Source of the DNA: Streptomyces spinoverrucosus
GTDB taxonomy: Bacteria > Actinomycetota > Actinomycetes > Streptomycetales > Streptomycetaceae
Assembly (NCBI RefSeq): GCF_015712165.1
Contig: NZ_JADPZX010000002.1
Coordinates: 310,001-374,000, forward strand
Reading direction: 5' to 3'
DNA: 64,000 nt
Positions 39,855-47,971 of the stretch are shown here, piece after piece; position 1 is the first letter of the stretch; each line of letters begins with the position of its first letter. The notes below the pieces were generated by a model. The model was not told the origin of the DNA and made no database searches. It saw nothing but the letters and a program-made list of their open reading frames with translations. The translations under genes and the position numbers were made by a program.

Positions 39855-40346
39855 ATGGCCGTGGACGAGCTGGACACCCGCATCCTGCGCCTGCTGCTGG
39901 AGCAGCCACGGACGAGCGTGCGCGAGTACGCCCGCATCCTCGGCATCGCCCGCGGCACGCTCCAGGCCCGCCTGGACCGGCTGGAGCGGGACGGTGTGAT
40001 CACCGGCACGGGTCCGGCGCTCTCCGCCGCCGCGCTCGGCCATCCGGTGCTGGCGTTCGTGCACATCGAGGTCACGCAGGGCCACCTGGACGAGGTGGGC
40101 GACGCACTGGCCGCCGTGCCGGAGATCGTCGAGGCGTTCTCGATCACGGGCGGCGGCGATCTGCTCACCCGGGTCGTGGCGCGCGACAACGAGCACCTCG
40201 AGGACGTGATCCAGAAGCTGATCAGCCTGCCCGGCGTGGTCCGCACCCGCACCGAGGTGGCGCTGCGCGAACGCGTCCCGCACCGGCTGCTGCCGCTGGT
40301 GGAGTCGATCGGGCGGACGGCGCGGAAGCAGGCCCTGACATCCTGA
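39855..40346 (+). CDS. Lrp/AsnC family transcriptional regulator
   Basis: A 163-residue regulator with an N-terminal HTH (LDTRILRLLLEQPRTSVREYARILGIARGTLQARLDRLERDGVIT) and a C-terminal RAM ligand-binding domain (VLAFVHIEVTQGHLDEVGDALAAVPEIVEAFSITGGGDLLTRVVARDNEHLEDVIQKLISLPGVVRTRTEVALRE). It has full length for the family. A ribosome site GAGGAGGCGGG precedes the ATG. It is divergent from the FUSC gene and 4 bases ahead of the phosphoglucomutase-like gene, so likely co-transcribed with the latter. Confidence 0.92.
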   Translation: MAVDELDTRILRLLLEQPRTSVREYARILGIARGTLQARLDRLERDGVITGTGPALSAAALGHPVLAFVHIEVTQGHLDEVGDALAAVPEIVEAFSITGGGDLLTRVVARDNEHLEDVIQKLISLPGVVRTRTEVALRERVPHRLLPLVESIGRTARKQALTS

Positions 40347-40350
40347 TCCC

Positions 40351-41037
40351 ATGAGCAGTCTCGCCGGCCTCTCGGTCATCTTCGATCTCGACGGAACGCT
40401 CGTGGACAGCGAGCCGAACTACTACGAAGCCGGTCGGCTGACCCTCGCCGAGCACGGCGTGCCGGAGTACACCTGGGACCAGCACGAGCGGTACGTCGGC
40501 ATCAGCACCCTGGACACGATCATCGACTGGCAGCGGCGCTACGACCTGTGCGCCCCGGTGGCCGAGCTCCTCGAGGCCAAGAACCGCCGCTATCTGGAAC
40601 TCGCCCGCGCCTCCACGCGCGCGTACCCGGAGATGCGGACGTTCGTGGAACTGCTGGCCAGCGAGGGCGTTCCAATGGCCGTCGCCTCGGGTTCCTCGCC
40701 GGAGGCCATCGCGGCGGTCCTGGCCGGTACCGGCCTCGACGCCCATCTGCGCACCCTGGTCTCGGCCGACGAGGTCGCCCACGGCAAGCCCGCCCCCGAC
40801 GTCTTCCTGGAGGCCGCCCGCCGCCTGGGCGCGGACCCGGCCGACTGCGTGGTCGTCGAGGACGCGGCCCCGGGCGCGGCCGCCGCCCACGCGGCCGGCA
40901 TGCGCTGCATCGCCCTCCCCTACGTCCCCGACCAGGCGGACGGCCCCGAGTTCGCGACTGCCGACCTGCTGGTGCGGGGCGGGCAGAGGGAGTTCACGGC
41001 ACGGACGGCGTACGACTGGCTCATGCGCACGGGCTGA
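40351..41037 (+). CDS. HAD family hydrolase (beta-phosphoglucomutase-like)
   Basis: A 228-residue subfamily IA HAD phosphatase. Motif I is FDLDGTLVDSEP at residue 11, with all catalytic Asp residues; motif II is AVASGSSPEAI; motif III is the Lys in HGKPAPDVFLEAA; motif IV is VVVEDAAPGAAAAHAAGM. The helical cap carries LTLAEHGVP and GISTLDTI. Relatives act on sugar phosphates or related monophosphates. It starts 4 bases after the lrp stop, in one transcription unit. Confidence 0.9.
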   Translation: MSSLAGLSVIFDLDGTLVDSEPNYYEAGRLTLAEHGVPEYTWDQHERYVGISTLDTIIDWQRRYDLCAPVAELLEAKNRRYLELARASTRAYPEMRTFVELLASEGVPMAVASGSSPEAIAAVLAGTGLDAHLRTLVSADEVAHGKPAPDVFLEAARRLGADPADCVVVEDAAPGAAAAHAAGMRCIALPYVPDQADGPEFATADLLVRGGQREFTARTAYDWLMRTG

Positions 41038-41170
41038 CCCCAACAGCACACGCCCGTACGCCACATCACCGTCGTACGCGTCAGAACCATTGACGCCCTC
41101 CCGCCGCACCCCTACGGCCTGGCCGACCATACGGACATTGTTCTCAATACCGAACACCGTGGAGGAGCAC

Positions 41171-42114
41171 ATGGCACCGCCCCCTCCCGTAGGACCCTCC
41201 TGCGGACGGCGATCGCCGCAGCGGCCGTACCCGGACTCGCCACGGCGGTGTCCGGGCGCACCGCGGCGGCGACGCCGCCGCCGCCCGCGTCCTGGACCCT
41301 GCGCCCCTTCCACCTCAAGGACGTCACGCTCGGCAACGGGATCTTCGCCGCCAAACGGCAGTTGCTGCTCGATCACGCCCGGGGCTACGACGTGAACCGC
41401 CTGGTGCAGGTGTTCCGCGCCAACGCGGGACTCTCCACGGGCGGCGCGGTCGCCCCGGCGGCTGGGAGGGGCTGGACGGCGAGCGACTACACGCCCAAGC
41501 AGGGCACCACGTGCTGCGAGGCACGGGCATGGAGAGCGACACCAAGTACCAGGACTCGGTGTACTTCCAGCAGGCCGACGGCAGCGCCCTGTACGTCAAC
41601 CTCTACAGCCCGTCGACCCTGAGCTGGGCCGAGAAGGGCGTCACCGTCACGCAGACCACCGGCTTCCCCCGCGAGCAGGGGACCACACCACACTCACCGT
41701 CCGGGGCCGGCGCACCGCCTTCGATCTGCGGCTGCGGGTGCCGTCGTGGGCGACGGCCGGTTTCCGGGCGACCGTCAACGGCCGGTGCCGGGCAAGCCCC
41801 TCCACCACACCCTCGACGGCACGGAGTTCGCCCCGTTCTTCGAGGGCACCGAGGATCCGACGCACGCCTACTTCCGGCGCGTCGAGCCCCGAGTGGTCTT
41901 CGGCGACCGGGACTCCGGGGTCGCCAACCCCGCCAAGGCCGACGGCACCACACTGTTCGACGAGGTGTGGGCCGGAGCGCCGTTCGACGGCGAGGGCGCG
42001 CTGGTGGCGCGGGTGCGGTCGACGGTGAAACGCGTGGGTGGCGGCGGGGCTGCTCGCACGGGCCGACGGTGACACGGTGGTGCGTACGGCGCGGCAGGCG
42101 TCGTACGTCCGGTG
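41171..42114 (+). pseudogene. Degraded GH127 (DUF1680) glycosidase gene
   Basis: Fragments of one beta-L-arabinofuranosidase-type protein occur in order but in different frames. A twin-arginine signal (SRRTLLRTAIAAAAVPGLATA) is out of frame with the only start (ATG 41171); then FHLKDVTLGNGIFAAKRQLLLDHARGYDVNRLVQVFRANAGL (to ~41440). After a large internal loss come GTGMESDTKYQDSVYF and LYVNLYSPSTLSWAEKGVTVTQTTGFPREQ (~41525-41690). Frame-shifted again are WATAGFRATVNG and then HTLDGTEFAPFFEGTEDPTHAYFRRVEPRVVFGDRDSG (~41800-41930). Intact relatives are two to three times longer and most of the catalytic barrel is missing. I count at least three frameshifts plus a deletion, so sequencing error is an unlikely cause. 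Confidence 0.85.
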
Positions 42115-42124
42115 ACCCGGGGGA

Positions 42125-42865
42125 CTACGAACGGCGGCGGGGCTTGCCGCGGCGGGCGCCCTTCGGGGTCCGCGGCTGCTGCCTCGCCGTCGGCTTGCGG
42201 CGGGCGGCGGGCTCCGCTCGGCGCTTCTCCTTCGGCTGGGCGGCCTGCGCCGGGGTGCGGCCACGGGTGCTGTTCACTGTCCGGCCGCGCACGATGCCGA
42301 TGAAGTCCTCGACCAGGTCGGTGTGCGCGTCCTCCGGCCAGGACAGGGCCACGCTCGACTGGGGCGCGTCCACGAGCGGCCGGTAGGTGAGGTCCCTGCG
42401 GTGGTGCAGCCGGGCCAGGGACTGGGGGACGGCGAGGACACCGATGCCCGCGGCAACGAGTTCGACGGCGTCGGCGGTGGTGGCGGGGCGTTCGAAGGCC
42501 GGCTCACCGGGCAGCTGCTCCCAGCCGAGGACGTCGTCGAGGGGATGCAGGACGACCTCCTCGGCGAGGTCCTCGACCGTCACCTCGTCCGCCGCCGTGA
42601 GCAGGTGGTCCTTGGGGACCACGACGACTGTCGCCTCGGTGTAGAGGGGGATCGCGCTGAAGACCGTACGGTCCACGGGCAGCCGTACGATCCCCGCGTC
42701 CGCGTCGCCGGCGCGCAACACATCGGATGCCTCGGCGGCCGTCACGGAGACGAGGGTGAGGGAGACGTCGGGCAGGCGTTCGTTCCAGATCCGCACCCAC
42801 TTGCCGGGTGTCGCCCCAGGGACGTACGCGAGCCGGAACGTGGGGGGTGCTTCCGAGCCTGTCAC
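42125..42865 (-). CDS. LysR-type substrate-binding domain protein without HTH
   Basis: A 246-residue protein equal to the effector-binding half of a LysR regulator: FRLAYVPGATPGKWVRIWNERLPDVSLTLVSVT, ADAGIVRLPVDRTVFSAIPLYTEATVVVVPKDH, then TTADAVELVAAGIGVLAVPQSLARLHHRRDLTYRPL. The DNA-binding domain is absent; instead a basic tail of about 45 residues (KEKRRAEPAARRKPTARQQ...) closes the protein and might bind nucleic acid. It is divergent from DUF5997; the same pairing is common in actinobacteria. The GTG at 42865 sits 6 bases after TAACCT, so the mRNA may be leaderless. Function unknown. Confidence 0.84.
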   Translation of the reverse strand: MTGSEAPPTFRLAYVPGATPGKWVRIWNERLPDVSLTLVSVTAAEASDVLRAGDADAGIVRLPVDRTVFSAIPLYTEATVVVVPKDHLLTAADEVTVEDLAEEVVLHPLDDVLGWEQLPGEPAFERPATTADAVELVAAGIGVLAVPQSLARLHHRRDLTYRPLVDAPQSSVALSWPEDAHTDLVEDFIGIVRGRTVNSTRGRTPAQAAQPKEKRRAEPAARRKPTARQQPRTPKGARRGKPRRRS

Positions 42866-42938
42866 CCCGCCAGGTTACCGGCTGTGGTCGGATGTCCCTC
42901 ATTCGGACGTATCGCATCCGGCGGATAGTCTGGACGGC

Positions 42939-43319
42939 ATGAAGTCGCACCAGACCACCCAGACGATGAAGCCCGCGACCGCGGCGAAGAAGCTGGGTGT
43001 GTACCTCCCCGCCACGCCCGCCGAGTTCCAGGAGGGCGTCGTCTCGCGCGCCGAGCTCAACGAGTTCCAGGCCAATCCGCCCCAGTGGCTGCGGGAGCTG
43101 CGACGCAACGGTCCGCACCCGCGGCCGGTGGTGGCGGCGAAGCTGGGCGTCTCCATCGCGGGTCTCGCGCGTGGCGGGGTGACCGAGCCGCTCACCACCG
43201 AGCAGATCGAGACGCTGAAGCAGGAGTGTCCCGAGTGGCTGGAGAAGGAGCGGGCCACGCAGGTCGAGGTGCGCAAGGAAGCGGCCCGGCTGAAGCAGCA
43301 GAAGGCCGAGCGTCCCTGA
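42939..43319 (+). CDS. DUF5997 family protein
   Basis: A 126-residue soluble helical protein: KPATAAKKLGVYLPATPAEFQEGVVSRAELNEFQANPPQWLRELRRNGPHPRPVVAAKLGVSIAGLARGGVTEPLTTEQIETLKQECPEWLEKER. The part VVAAKLGVSIAGLARGG could be an HTH. The family is actinobacterial and uncharacterised. No ribosome site precedes the ATG; a TAGTCT box 9 bases upstream suggests a leaderless transcript. It is divergent from the LysR-domain gene, 73 bases apart, and the two may act together, with DUF5997 supplying the missing DNA-binding part; that is conjecture. Confidence 0.85.
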   Translation: MKSHQTTQTMKPATAAKKLGVYLPATPAEFQEGVVSRAELNEFQANPPQWLRELRRNGPHPRPVVAAKLGVSIAGLARGGVTEPLTTEQIETLKQECPEWLEKERATQVEVRKEAARLKQQKAERP

Positions 43320-43356
43320 GGTTTCCGAGTGCGTTCCCCCGGCGGAAACGGCCTGC

Positions 43357-44514
43357 TCAGGGCAGGGCGAACGCCGGGTGCGCGCCGTTGAGGAAGTAGT
43401 CGCCGACCTCGCGGAGCCGGTGGGCGACGGGTTCGCGCAGGGTGTGGGTGCGGGTGTCGCGCCAGAAGCGGTCGAGCCCGTGGCGCTGGGCGGCGGCCCG
43501 CGTGCCGATCACGTCCAGGGCACGCGTGGTGATCTCCTGCGCGGCCCGGGTGGCGGCCGCCTCGGCGACGCTCGCCAGGACGGTGATCTCCGCGCACTCG
43601 TCGTCGTCCAGGTCCTCGCCCCGTGACAGTCCGCGCGTCAGCGCGTCGACCGCCTGCCCGGCGAGGGCGGAGGCGGACCGGGCGAGCACGGCGAGTTCCC
43701 CGTAGCAGCTGACCAGGTACGGGTCCTGCGTCGGGCCACCCGGCCGGTTGTACTCGCGCGCCTCGGCCAGCAGTCCCTCGGCGACCCCGAGACAGAAGTG
43801 CGCGGAGACCAGCCGCGCGACCGGCGCGGCCAGCCCGGCGAACGGCGACAACACGCCCTCGTCCGCGGAGAGCGACCCGAACACATCACCCGCCGCGACC
43901 GGCACGGCGTCGAAGTCCACCCCGCCGACGGCCGCCAGCCGCTGCCCGAACGTCTCTCCGTCGGTGCGGTACCCCACGCCCGGGTGGGCCGGATCGGCCA
44001 GGACGGCCAGCGGCTCACCGGTGCCGGACCGCGCCGCGCGCACCAGCAGCCGGTCGGCGACTGCGGCTCCGGTGACGCCACTGTGGTGACCGTCCAGGAG
44101 GTAGCCGTCCCCGGCGGGGGTCAGGGTCAGCGGCGCCTCGCGGGAGGCGATGCCGCCGCCCCAGCACCACCGGCCCGCCGCCGACTCCCGCTCGACGCGG
44201 GCGGCGACGGCGGGAGGGGCGAAGAAGCGGGCGCCGGCGGACAGGAAGTAGTGGCTGCCGAGCAGCCGGCCGATCGCACCGTCGGCCGCCGCGATCGTAC
44301 GGACCACCGCGTAGGCGGTACGCCAGTCCGAGCCGCCTCCGCCGTGTTCGGTGCCAGCGAGGAGGGTCAGCAACCCCGCCTCGCGCAGCCGTTCGACCTC
44401 GTCGTGCGGCGTCTTCCCGGCCTGTTCGCGCTCGACCGCGTCGGTGGCCAGGTCGTCCGCCAACTCCCGGGCTGTGTGCAGCCAGTGCGCGTGCGCGGCT
44501 TCCGGGTCGGTCAT
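43357..44514 (-). CDS. DszC/SfnB-type acyl-CoA dehydrogenase-fold monooxygenase
   Basis: A 385-residue flavoprotein with acyl-CoA dehydrogenase fold: REAGLLTLLAGTEHGGGGSDWRTAYAVVRTIAAADGAIGRLLGSHYF, then GGIASREAPLTLTPAGDGYLLDGHHSGVTGAAVADRLLV, and RDTRTHTLREPVAHRLREVGDYFLNG at the C terminus. The catalytic Glu region of true dehydrogenases is missing, and the pattern matches sulfur-acquisition monooxygenases such as DszC and SfnB. The ATG at 44514 follows GGAAGG. A dyad upstream (44577-44599) is a possible control site. It may help release sulfur from organosulfur compounds, but no transporter is adjacent. Confidence 0.84.
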   Translation of the reverse strand: MTDPEAAHAHWLHTARELADDLATDAVEREQAGKTPHDEVERLREAGLLTLLAGTEHGGGGSDWRTAYAVVRTIAAADGAIGRLLGSHYFLSAGARFFAPPAVAARVERESAAGRWCWGGGIASREAPLTLTPAGDGYLLDGHHSGVTGAAVADRLLVRAARSGTGEPLAVLADPAHPGVGYRTDGETFGQRLAAVGGVDFDAVPVAAGDVFGSLSADEGVLSPFAGLAAPVARLVSAHFCLGVAEGLLAEAREYNRPGGPTQDPYLVSCYGELAVLARSASALAGQAVDALTRGLSRGEDLDDDECAEITVLASVAEAAATRAAQEITTRALDVIGTRAAAQRHGLDRFWRDTRTHTLREPVAHRLREVGDYFLNGAHPAFALP

Positions 44515-44576
44515 GACGGCGGCCTTCCTTCCTGCGTGAACGCCATCCTCACGCGGGCCGTCGACGCAGGTCAAGA

Positions 44577-44599
44577 TTTCCTAGTAACTCGATAGGAAA
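44577..44599. promoter_or_regulatory. Dyad upstream of the DszC/SfnB-type gene
   Basis: TTTCCTA (44577-44583) and TAGGAAA (44593-44599) form a perfect dyad around 9 bases, about 65 bases upstream of the start at 44514. The AT-rich core is distinct from the surrounding GC-rich sequence and is a candidate operator. Confidence 0.6.
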
Positions 44600-44670
44600 A
44601 TCGGGGAAGACGGCCGGAACCCGTCGATCCGCGTGCGGCTGGGGCCACTTGCCACTCCGAGAAGCGGCCG

Positions 44671-45861
44671 TCACGCCGCCGTCATGGCCTCCTCCCGGTG
44701 GATCGGCGTCCCCGAGTCGGTCAGCGGTACGCCCGTGCCGCCGCGCCGGGCCGCGATGATCTCGGCGGCGATGGACACGGCCGTCTCCTCGGGCGTACGG
44801 GCGCCGAGATCCAGGCCGATCGGTGAGCGCAGGCGGGCCAACTCCCGCTCCCCCAGGCCGGCTTCCCGCAGCCGCCGTTCACGGTCCTCGTGGGTACGGC
44901 GGGAGCCCATCGCGCCGACGTACGCCACCGGCAGCCGCAGGGCTTCGGTCAGGAGGGGTACGTCGAACTTGGCGTCGTGCGTGAGGACGCACAGGACCGT
45001 GCGCGCGTCGGTCCGGGTTCGCCTGAGGTAGCGGTGTGGCCAGTCGACGACGATGTCGTCGGCCTCGGGGAATCGGGCGCGGGTGGCGAAGACGGGGCGG
45101 GCGTCGCAGAGGGTGACGTGGTAGCCGAGGAGTTTGGCGGTGCGGGTGAGGGCTGCGGCGAAGTCGATGGCGCCGAAGATGATCAGGCGGGGTGGGGGTG
45201 TTCGGGACTGTACGAAGAGGGTGAGGTCGCAGAGTTCTGTCGTGCCGGTGCGGCCTGCTTCCAGCAGGGCGTGGGTTTCGGTCGCGATGCGTTCCAGTGG
45301 TGATGTCGTCCGGCGGGTGCGGGTTGTTTGTGGATGGTCGCGTCCACGCGGCGGAGCCGCACATGTGACAGCCCCGCGCCCCTTGAGGGGTGCTTCATCC
45401 AGGTCAGTCACATTCGTCTCGTACGTTCCGTCTGGATGTACGAGCAGCTGTTTGCCTATCAGTTCCGTGGGGCCCGCTGCCACTTGGGCCAGAGCCATGG
45501 GCTCTCCGCGCGCCGCGGCCCTCAGGGCGCTTGTGATGACCTCTCTGTCCTGGGTGACCGGTGTGATCAGGACCTCGATCTCGCCGCCGCAGGTCAGGCC
45601 CACCGCGAAGGCGTCCTCGTCGCTGTAGCCGAAGCGTTGGCGGATTGTTTCGCCGTTCTGGAGGGACTGGACGCACAGGTCGTACACCGCCCCCTCGACG
45701 CAGCCACCGGAGACCGAGCCGATGGCCGTGCCCTCGGTGTCGACGGCGAGGGCGGCGCCGGGGGCGCGGGGTGCGCTGCCGGAGACGGCGATGACCGTGG
45801 CGACGGCGAAGTCGCGGCCCTCCTCGGCCCAGCGGTGCAGTTCGTCGGCGATGTCAAGCAT
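44671..45861 (-). CDS. XdhC/PaoD-type molybdenum-enzyme maturation protein with a repeat-derived linker
   Basis: A 396-residue protein of the XdhC family, which binds molybdenum cofactor, promotes its sulfuration and inserts it into the target enzyme. The N-terminal XdhC/CoxI domain has AVSGSAPRAPGAALAVDTEGTAIGSVSGGCVEGAV and GLTCGGEIEVLI. The C-terminal Rossmann domain has LIIFGAIDFAAALTRTAKLLGYHVTLCDAR and VAYVGAMGSRRTHEDR. The linker (~165-195) is translated from a dispersed Streptomyces repeat. The start overlaps the end of the Mo-subunit gene by 8 bases, so it is the fourth gene of the operon, matching E. coli paoD. Confidence 0.9.
   Translation of the reverse strand: MLDIADELHRWAEEGRDFAVATVIAVSGSAPRAPGAALAVDTEGTAIGSVSGGCVEGAVYDLCVQSLQNGETIRQRFGYSDEDAFAVGLTCGGEIEVLITPVTQDREVITSALRAAARGEPMALAQVAAGPTELIGKQLLVHPDGTYETNVTDLDEAPLKGRGAVTCAAPPRGRDHPQTTRTRRTTSPLERIATETHALLEAGRTGTTELCDLTLFVQSRTPPPRLIIFGAIDFAAALTRTAKLLGYHVTLCDARPVFATRARFPEADDIVVDWPHRYLRRTRTDARTVLCVLTHDAKFDVPLLTEALRLPVAYVGAMGSRRTHEDRERRLREAGLGERELARLRSPIGLDLGARTPEETAVSIAAEIIAARRGGTGVPLTDSGTPIHREEAMTAA
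45305..45395. repeat. Dispersed Streptomyces-type GC-rich repeat inside the xdhC-like gene
   Basis: The stretch includes GGGTGCGGGTTGTTTGTGG, GCGGCGGAGCCGCACATG and CCCCGCGCCCCTTGAGGGG. I recognise these elements as belonging to a GC-rich repeat usually found between genes in Streptomyces genomes. Here it lies within coding sequence and is in frame. Local codon bias is disturbed. Confidence 0.7.
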
Positions 45862-47971
45862 CGGTGGCCGCCTGTAGGACGCGGTCGGGCCGGATGGGCA
45901 GGTCGCGGTGGCGTACGCCGGTCGCGTGCCAGACGGCGTTGGCGATGGCTGCGGCCGCGCCGACGATGCCGATCTCGCCGATTCCCTTGATGCCGACGGG
46001 GTCGTCGGGGTCAGGGTCGTCCACCCAGTCCGCCTCGATGTGCGGGATGTCGGCGTGCGCGGCGACGTGGTAGCCGGCGAGGTCGGCGCCGATGTTGGCG
46101 CCGGAGGCGCGGTCGCGGAGGGCTTCCTCGTGCAGGGCCATGGAGATGCCCCAGATCATGCCGCCGACGAGTTGGTTGCGCGCGGTCAGCGGGTTGACGA
46201 TCCGGCCGGCGGCGAAGATGCCGAGCATGCGCCGGACGCGTACCTCGCCGGTGGTGACGTCCACGGCGACCTCGGCGAACTGCGCCCCGAAGGAGTGCCG
46301 TTCCTTCTGGGCGAGCGCGGCGATGGCCTCGGTGGTGTCGGACCGTACGGTGATGCCCTCCGGCGGGATGTCCGCGCCCAGCGCCAGCCGTTCGCGCAGT
46401 TCACCGGCCGCCGCGGTGATCGACCAGGCCCAGGAGCGGGTGCCCATGGATCCCCCGGCGATCATCGCAGGCCCGAAGTCGCTGTCCCCGATGCGCATCC
46501 GGACGCGGTCCGGCGGCACCTGGAGCGCGTCGGCGGCGACCAGGGTGAGTGCGGTACGGGCTCCGGTGCCGATGTCCGCGGCGGCGGTGCGCACCGTGAA
46601 GGTGCCGTCCGCCTCCGCCGTCACCGCCGCCGTCGAGGGCCCGGCTCCGGCGAAGAAGGAGGACGCCGCCGTGCCGGTGCCGAGCAGCCAGCGGCCGTCG
46701 CGGCGCACGCCGGGGCGCGGGTCCCGGTCCGCCCAGCCGAAGCGGCGGGCGCCCTCCTCGAAGCAGGCGAGCAGGTTGCGGCTGCTGAACGGCAGCCCGG
46801 AGACGGGGCCGGCCGTGGGCTCGTTGCGGGCGCGCAGGGTGATCGGGTCGATGCCGCACTTCACGGCGAGTTCGTCGAGCGCCGACTCCAGCGCGAACGC
46901 CCCCGGTGCCTCACCCGGCGCGCGCATCCAGGTCGGGGTCGGCACGTCGAGCCGTACGACGTGGTTGGCGGTGTGGTGGGCGTCGGCGTCGTACATCACC
47001 CGGGCCACACCGGCGCTGGGCTCGACGAAGTCGAGCACCGTCGACGTGTGGTTCAGGGAGCGGTGTTCCAGGGCGCGGAGCCGTCCGTCGGGGTCCGCGC
47101 CGAGCCGGACGCGCTGGGCGGTGGGGCTGCGGTGGCCGGTCAGCGTGAACATCTGGCGGCGGGTCAGGACGACCCGGACCGGACGCTGGAGGACGGTCGC
47201 GGCCATCACTGCGGCCACCTGGTGGGCGCGTATGCCCTTGCTGCCGAAGCCGCCGCCGACGTGCTCGGAGCGCACCCGCACCGCGCCCGGCTCGAGGGAG
47301 AAGAGCTTCGCCAGGCCGTCCTGGATCCAGGTGGCGCCCTGGTTGGAGTCGATGACGTCGAGCCGTCCGCCGTCCCAGCGGGCCGTCGCCGCGTGCGGCT
47401 CCATCGGGTTGTGGTGCTCCTCGGGGGTCGTGTACGCGGCGTCCACGACGACGGCGGACGCGGCGAGTTCGGCCTCCAGCTCACCCTTCCCGGTCACCGC
47501 GGGCATGTGGCCGTCCACCTGGTGGGCGTCCGTGCGGTCGGCGGAGAGGGCGACGTCGTGCGGCTCCTGGTCGTAGTGCACGACCAGTGCCTCGGCGGCC
47601 TCGCGGGCCTGCTCGGACGTCTCGGCGACGACCAGCGCCACCGGCCAGCCGACGTGCGGCACCCGGTCGTTCTGGAAGAGGGCGGCCGACGGGTCCGGCG
47701 GGACGCCCAGCAGGCCGACGTGGTCGGTGTCGACGCGGGGGGCGTTGCCGTGGTGCAGGACGGCGACGACGCCGGGCATCGCGAGGACGCGGTCGGTCTC
47801 CAGGGCGCGGATGCGGCCGCGGGCGACGGAGGACAACGCCAGCCAGCCGTGGGCGAGTTCGGCGAAGGGGATCTCCGCAGCGTAGCGGGCGGCACCGGTG
47901 ACCTTCTCCCGGCCCTCGACGCGGGTGTGGGCGGTGCCGACGGCGGACGTCAGGCGGGTGACGGTGGTCAT
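45854..47971 (-). CDS. paoC: Molybdenum cofactor-binding subunit of aldehyde oxidoreductase (PaoC type)
   Basis: A 705-residue catalytic subunit of the xanthine oxidase family. It opens RVEGREKVTGAARYAAEI, has GGGFGSKGIRAHQ in the Mo-cofactor region, RAPGEAPGAFALESALDELA, and near the end GIKGIGEIGIVGAAAAIANAV, where GIGE carries the catalytic Glu. The length fits the short (~730-residue) PaoC/YagR type, not eukaryotic XDH. The ATG at 47971 overlaps the FAD subunit stop (ATGA). No signal peptide is seen, so the enzyme should be cytoplasmic. Aromatic or aliphatic aldehydes are the likely substrates by analogy. Confidence 0.9.
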   Translation of the reverse strand: MTTVTRLTSAVGTAHTRVEGREKVTGAARYAAEIPFAELAHGWLALSSVARGRIRALETDRVLAMPGVVAVLHHGNAPRVDTDHVGLLGVPPDPSAALFQNDRVPHVGWPVALVVAETSEQAREAAEALVVHYDQEPHDVALSADRTDAHQVDGHMPAVTGKGELEAELAASAVVVDAAYTTPEEHHNPMEPHAATARWDGGRLDVIDSNQGATWIQDGLAKLFSLEPGAVRVRSEHVGGGFGSKGIRAHQVAAVMAATVLQRPVRVVLTRRQMFTLTGHRSPTAQRVRLGADPDGRLRALEHRSLNHTSTVLDFVEPSAGVARVMYDADAHHTANHVVRLDVPTPTWMRAPGEAPGAFALESALDELAVKCGIDPITLRARNEPTAGPVSGLPFSSRNLLACFEEGARRFGWADRDPRPGVRRDGRWLLGTGTAASSFFAGAGPSTAAVTAEADGTFTVRTAAADIGTGARTALTLVAADALQVPPDRVRMRIGDSDFGPAMIAGGSMGTRSWAWSITAAAGELRERLALGADIPPEGITVRSDTTEAIAALAQKERHSFGAQFAEVAVDVTTGEVRVRRMLGIFAAGRIVNPLTARNQLVGGMIWGISMALHEEALRDRASGANIGADLAGYHVAAHADIPHIEADWVDDPDPDDPVGIKGIGEIGIVGAAAAIANAVWHATGVRHRDLPIRPDRVLQAATDA

